From positions 1 through 9,804 of the forward strand of contig URHP01000058.1 of NCBI GenBank assembly GCA_900547645.1: a DNA stretch of 9,804 nucleotides, in the 5' to 3' direction. The notes under the pieces were generated by a model. The model was not told where the DNA came from and ran no database searches. It saw only the letters and a program-made list of their open reading frames with translations. The stretch comes from an uncultured Eubacteriales bacterium (GTDB lineage: Bacteria; Bacillota; Clostridia; Christensenellales; Borkfalkiaceae). Below are positions 7,129-9,804 of the stretch, piece after piece (position 1 is the stretch's first letter; the number at the start of each line of letters is the position of its first letter). The translations under genes were made by a program, and so were the position numbers.

Positions 7129-8280
7129 TTAACCTCCGAATATGTTTAAGAGTTTATAGAGAAATCCGCTCTTGCGCTGATCTTCATAGGCAAGATCGGT
7201 CAACGCGATGCGCGAACTCATCGCGGGTTTGTTGTAATACGGCAGATCGGGAGCGAGCATTTCGCAGACACGGCTCACGCGCTTGGAAACGTGCTCGAGC
7301 GCGCCGCGGATCTCAGCCAGTCCCTCGCCCGAAACATAGAGCGGCTTGAAATCAAGCTCTCTTGCGGAGCATTCCTCCAAAAAGCCGCCGATCGCCTCGC
7401 AAATCGCGTCCAGCCCCTCTTTGACCGCCTCGATCAGCTCGTCCGTATCCACTTCGTAGGATACGCCCTGCACGGATACTTCCGTCTTTCCCGAATTGCT
7501 GCGGACAAACAGATTCGCCTTGGCGAGCAGCGCGACCGCCGCATCATACGGCAGGGAAAAACGCTGCATGAGGACGGCTGCGATCTGTCCCTTTCCCACA
7601 AAATAGGTACGCTGCGCAAGAACACCGTTCCCAAGCAGCACGCAAAGCGAGGACGACATAAATCCGACATCCAGAAAGAGCGCATATTCATCCCGCGTTT
7701 CGGAAGGGATAAGATAGGTCGCCATGGCATATTCCGCAGGCAGAAAGCTCAGCTCGATCTTCATGCCGGAAAAGATGCGTTCCATGGTCTCCGCAAAATA
7801 ATCGCTGCAATAAAAATAGGACAGCACCCCGCTCAAAGACGCGGAAGACAGCCCGACGGGATCGACGACGCGCCGGTCATCCGACGTCACATAGATCATG
7901 CTTGTCGCGCGGATACACCGATACCCGTCCAAAGGCTCCCGCCCGCTTGCAAACAACGCGGCAAGATCCTTATGCCCGATCGTCCGACGCTTTGGAAATC
8001 CGATGACCTGCTCGCGCGGGATCACGCGCGTAAATGCGCCGGGCACGCCGACATACAGACGACGCAGCCGCTCCCCGCAGATGCGCTCGACGGCAGAAAC
8101 GGCGCGGAAAACCGCGTCTGAAAGTTTGTCCGTATCGAAAAAAGCGCTCTCGTCGTATCCGTCGTACGGTTCCGTCTTGCTTGCTTTGAACACAAAGGTG
8201 TTGTTTACCCCGCGCTCGCCGACAACGACGGTGACCTCCGAGGAACGCACGTCCAGCACCGCTACGCTTCTGCTGCTCAT
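7129..8280 (-). CDS. ftsA: Divergent FtsA, Z-ring membrane tether
   Basis: An actin-fold protein that anchors FtsZ to the membrane. Position directly before ftsZ, the 1C-type segment near 125-180 (with DPVG at 140-143), and the amphipathic C-terminal helix GFLYKLLNIFGG (372-383) support FtsA. At 383 residues it is shorter than the usual 400-440. The nucleotide-binding motifs are weak. The first phosphate loop reads LDVRSSEV (9-16) where FtsA has LDIGTSKV, the second reads LDVGFMSSSLCVL (203-215) where DIGGGTTD is typical, and the adenosine motif is VSGEGL (316-321). The frame extends to a TTG at 8286, but AGGGGA at 8287-8292 touches that codon and sits 6 bases before the ATG at 8280, so I choose the ATG. 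It has its own consensus promoter. A different actin-fold divisome protein is possible but less likely. Confidence 0.85.
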   Translation of the reverse strand: MSSRSVAVLDVRSSEVTVVVGERGVNNTFVFKASKTEPYDGYDESAFFDTDKLSDAVFRAVSAVERICGERLRRLYVGVPGAFTRVIPREQVIGFPKRRTIGHKDLAALFASGREPLDGYRCIRATSMIYVTSDDRRVVDPVGLSSASLSGVLSYFYCSDYFAETMERIFSGMKIELSFLPAEYAMATYLIPSETRDEYALFLDVGFMSSSLCVLLGNGVLAQRTYFVGKGQIAAVLMQRFSLPYDAAVALLAKANLFVRSNSGKTEVSVQGVSYEVDTDELIEAVKEGLDAICEAIGGFLEECSARELDFKPLYVSGEGLAEIRGALEHVSKRVSRVCEMLAPDLPYYNKPAMSSRIALTDLAYEDQRKSGFLYKLLNIFGG

Positions 8281-8286
8281 CGGCAA

Positions 8287-8292
8287 TCCCCT
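8287..8292 (-). promoter_or_regulatory. Ribosome binding site that fixes the ftsA start
   Basis: Minus-strand AGGGGA, 6 bases before the ATG at 8280. The alternative TTG at 8286 would have no spacing at all and is rejected. Confidence 0.65.
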
Positions 8293-8324
8293 CGCATGTA
8301 TTTGTTCAGCTGTTTCTTTCTACT

Positions 8325-8353
8325 ATTATAACAGCAGACGGGAGCGTTGTCAA
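8325..8353 (-). promoter_or_regulatory. Perfect-consensus sigma-A promoter of ftsA-ftsZ
   Basis: Minus strand: TTGACA (8348-8353), exactly 17 bases, then TATAAT (8325-8330). The predicted start is near 8318, with a leader of about 38 bases. The stretch upstream (8354-8393) is A+T-rich and could add UP-element activity. The promoter sits between the ftsQ terminator and ftsA, giving ftsA-ftsZ independent, strong expression. Confidence 0.92.
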
Positions 8354-8393
8354 GAAAACGCGGACTTTTTTCGAATTTCCCTTGTAATTTATC

Positions 8394-8421
8394 AAAAAAG
8401 GCGCGCCGTTTTAGGCGCGCC
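8394..8421 (-). terminator. Rho-independent terminator after ftsQ
   Basis: Two copies of GGCGCGCC (8400-8407 and 8414-8421) form an 8-bp all-G/C stem around a 6-base loop. On the minus strand the stem is followed by T6 (8394-8399). It lies 23 bases after the ftsQ stop and should separate murA-ftsQ from ftsA-ftsZ. Confidence 0.93.
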
Positions 8422-8444
8422 CTCATGCAGTCAAACATAGTGAT

Positions 8445-9227
8445 TCATTCTGATTCCGCGGCGATAAAGTCGTCATATCCCGCGGTCACTTCTCCCGTCT
8501 GTCCATTGATCGCCGTGATGATCGTTCCGGTCACGCGCTCGCTCTCGCTCAGCGAGAAGTATGTTTCGAGCGCCGCCCGCGCTTTGTCTCCCGCGCGGAC
8601 GGACGGTTCACCGATCAGGATCTGAACGCCTTCGCGCATAGCAATGCGAAAATTATCAAATCGGTCGGAGGAGGTATTGCCTCTGTCTTCCAGCGTCACG
8701 GAAAGAATATTGGCGCGCGGTTCTCCCAAAAGCTCGGACAATACGCCGTACAATTCAAGGAGCTGCGAAGCATACGCTCCGTCGATCACGCCGTCACGGT
8801 AGGAAAACGAAAAATCACCGGCAAGCACAAGATGGTCCTGTGCAGAATCGACCGTGTCGATCCGGAAGCCGTCCGCATCCAGAATATCCCATCCGTTTTC
8901 TGCCTGCATCGCGAAAGCGGCACGGCGCTCCTCGATTTTGATTTCGACGGCGGCGGGGTACCGTTTTTCCACGGAAACGACTCTGAAGCGAGGATATGCT
9001 TCCGCCGTCGCACGCACTTCCGAAAGATCGAGAAAGGTCGTGCTTGTTCCGAGGTAGCCGTTGAGTTCTTCTTTCAGTTCCTGCGCCGCGCGTTCCCCCT
9101 CCGGCGTATACGTGAGAAATCCCGCGTTCACATATGCGACGGTAAACACGGCGTTCAGCCCCGCCGCAATGACCGCGACGAGGAGGATAAACGCAACGAC
9201 GGTTGTCAGGATCGTTCTTTTTTTCAT
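8445..9227 (-). CDS. ftsQ: Cell division protein FtsQ/DivIB
   Basis: A bitopic membrane protein of the divisome that joins FtsL/DivIC and FtsB partners and helps control septal wall synthesis. The 260 residues show a 4-residue cytoplasmic tail (MKKR), one membrane segment (about 5-30), then an extracytoplasmic POTRA-like domain. The POTRA domain ends in the typical pattern FLDLSEVRATAEAYPRF (65-81), VVSVEKRYPAAVEIKIEER (83-101), followed by AFAM and ILDADGFRID (115-124). The rest is the beta domain. The cytoplasmic tail is much shorter than in B. subtilis DivIB. GGAGA lies 5 bases before the ATG. It follows murA by 21 bases and probably shares its transcript; a strong terminator follows it. 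Confidence 0.9.
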   Translation of the reverse strand: MKKRTILTTVVAFILLVAVIAAGLNAVFTVAYVNAGFLTYTPEGERAAQELKEELNGYLGTSTTFLDLSEVRATAEAYPRFRVVSVEKRYPAAVEIKIEERRAAFAMQAENGWDILDADGFRIDTVDSAQDHLVLAGDFSFSYRDGVIDGAYASQLLELYGVLSELLGEPRANILSVTLEDRGNTSSDRFDNFRIAMREGVQILIGEPSVRAGDKARAALETYFSLSESERVTGTIITAINGQTGEVTAGYDDFIAAESE

Positions 9228-9248
9228 TGGTATCTCCGCAGGGCGTTT

Positions 9249-9764
9249 TCAGATATGTACGCGACGGATGCTCGCCCCGAGTTTTTTAAGCTTTGTACGG
9301 AAATCGGCGTAACCTCTGTCGATATGGGACAGATCAAGCACTTCGGAAATGCCCTCCGCGCCGAGCGCCGCGATAACGAGCGCCGCGCCGCCGCGCAGAT
9401 CCCCCGCCGTAACGGACGCGCCGTGCAATCTGCCGACGCCGCGCACAAAGGCGGTGCGCCCCTTTACTTCAATGTCCGCCCCCATTTTCTGCAATTCCGG
9501 AACGTATTTGAAGCGCGTCTCGAACAGATTTTCCACAATGAGTGCACAGCCGCTGCACGATGCATTGAGCGCGGTCGCCTGCGCCTGCAGATCGGTGGGA
9601 AATCCGGGGAAAGGCATCGTCTCGATGCGGCGGTTGCACTTGAGCCTGCCGCGGTTTTCTATTCTTATTTTATCATTTTTTGTATGGATTTTGCAACCGT
9701 TTTCTCGCAGTTTATGTAACAGAAGGCGAATATTCTCGGGCGTGACGCCCACAACCTCCACTTC
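9249..9764 (-). CDS. murA: UDP-N-acetylglucosamine 1-carboxyvinyltransferase, C-terminal part
   Basis: MurA transfers enolpyruvate from PEP to UDP-GlcNAc, the first committed step of peptidoglycan synthesis, in the cytosol; it is the fosfomycin target. Only the last 171 residues (about 40%) remain. Motifs match E. coli MurA from memory: PGFPTDLQAQ (53-62 of the fragment; Asp58 is the Asp305 equivalent), GDLRGGAALV (121-130; Asp122 and Arg124 are the Asp369 and Arg371 equivalents) and HIDRGY (147-152; Arg150 is the Arg397 equivalent). The fosfomycin-binding Cys lies in the missing N-terminal half, so susceptibility cannot be judged. The frame stays open into the adapter and there reads Met-Tyr-Lys-Arg-Gln, which is synthetic and not a start. 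It is followed by ftsQ after 21 bases. Confidence 0.95.
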   Translation of the reverse strand, partial: EVEVVGVTPENIRLLLHKLRENGCKIHTKNDKIRIENRGRLKCNRRIETMPFPGFPTDLQAQATALNASCSGCALIVENLFETRFKYVPELQKMGADIEVKGRTAFVRGVGRLHGASVTAGDLRGGAALVIAALGAEGISEVLDLSHIDRGYADFRTKLKKLGASIRRVHI

Positions 9765-9804
9765 CTGTCTCTTATACACATCTGACGCTGCCGACGAATA
9801 GCCT
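9765..9804 (-). other. Untrimmed Nextera i5-side adapter (artefact)
   Basis: Synthetic sequence. Bases 9765-9783 are the reverse complement of the Tn5 mosaic end (CTGTCTCTTATACACATCT), 9784-9797 are GACGCTGCCGACGA, and 9798-9804 (ATAGCCT) are the first seven bases of the i5 index slot. From memory this fits index AAGGCTAT (S520). The genomic insert ends at 9764. Confidence 0.98.

Noticed and set aside
5793..7349. A 518-codon open frame on the plus strand opposite ftsZ
   Set aside because: It is antisense to ftsZ, with Leu/Arg-rich low-complexity sequence created by the linker codons. No supporting signal was found.
8281..8286. TTG start for ftsA, two codons upstream
   Set aside because: The ribosome binding site directly abuts this codon, leaving no spacing. 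The ATG at 8280 is 6 bases away and fits.
8400..8421. Paired GGCGCGCC (AscI-like) sites as cloning scars
   Set aside because: They form the stem of a normal terminator with a T6 tract directly after a stop codon. The native explanation is sufficient.

Overview
The window is one bacterial genomic fragment, bases 49-9764, with untrimmed Illumina Nextera (Tn5 tagmentation) adapters at both ends: i7 side 1-48, i5 side 9765-9804. Every gene that reaches an edge is cut by the adapter, not by biology. The gene content suggests a Gram-positive-type low-to-mid GC bacterium, most likely Bacillota of the Clostridia kind. The reasons are strong AGGAGG-type ribosome binding sites, consensus TTGACA/TATAAT promoters, a ComEB-type dCMP deaminase, a DivIB/FtsQ with a very short cytoplasmic tail, and a murA-ftsQ-ftsA-ftsZ order. 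The taxon is an inference and cannot be fixed from the sequence alone.

Layout. Left block, minus strand (61 to 2637): a perfect-consensus promoter drives comEB (dCMP deaminase), a cyclophilin and purB, packed with gaps of 9-14 bases. Downstream of purB a further gene begins at 61 with a strong ribosome binding site and a 19-base perfect dyad upstream, but only four codons remain. Centre, plus strand (2699-4811): groES-groEL, transcribed divergently from comEB, with its own promoter, no recognisable CIRCE operator, and a bidirectional terminator at the end. Right block, minus strand (4828-9764): the C-terminal part of murA, then ftsQ/divIB with a strong terminator, then ftsA under a second perfect-consensus promoter, ftsZ one base after ftsA, a strong hairpin, and an inositol-monophosphatase-family gene.

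How the genes fit together. The right block is a division and cell-wall cluster: MurA starts peptidoglycan precursor synthesis, FtsQ/DivIB belongs to the membrane divisome, FtsA tethers the Z ring, and FtsZ forms it. The left block is nucleotide metabolism (dCMP to dUMP, and the two adenylosuccinate lyase steps) plus a peptidyl-prolyl isomerase. The centre is the general chaperonin.

I see no mobile element, CRISPR array, toxin-antitoxin or defence gene, tRNA or rRNA, and no stretch over 300 bases without a gene. This is an ordinary housekeeping region. The points worth a second look are the adapters and the false peptides they create, a divergent FtsA with eroded nucleotide-binding motifs, a Q/P/Y-rich repeat linker in FtsZ, an atypical GroES mobile loop, a eukaryote-like PurB, the operator-like dyad near the left end, and the missing CIRCE.
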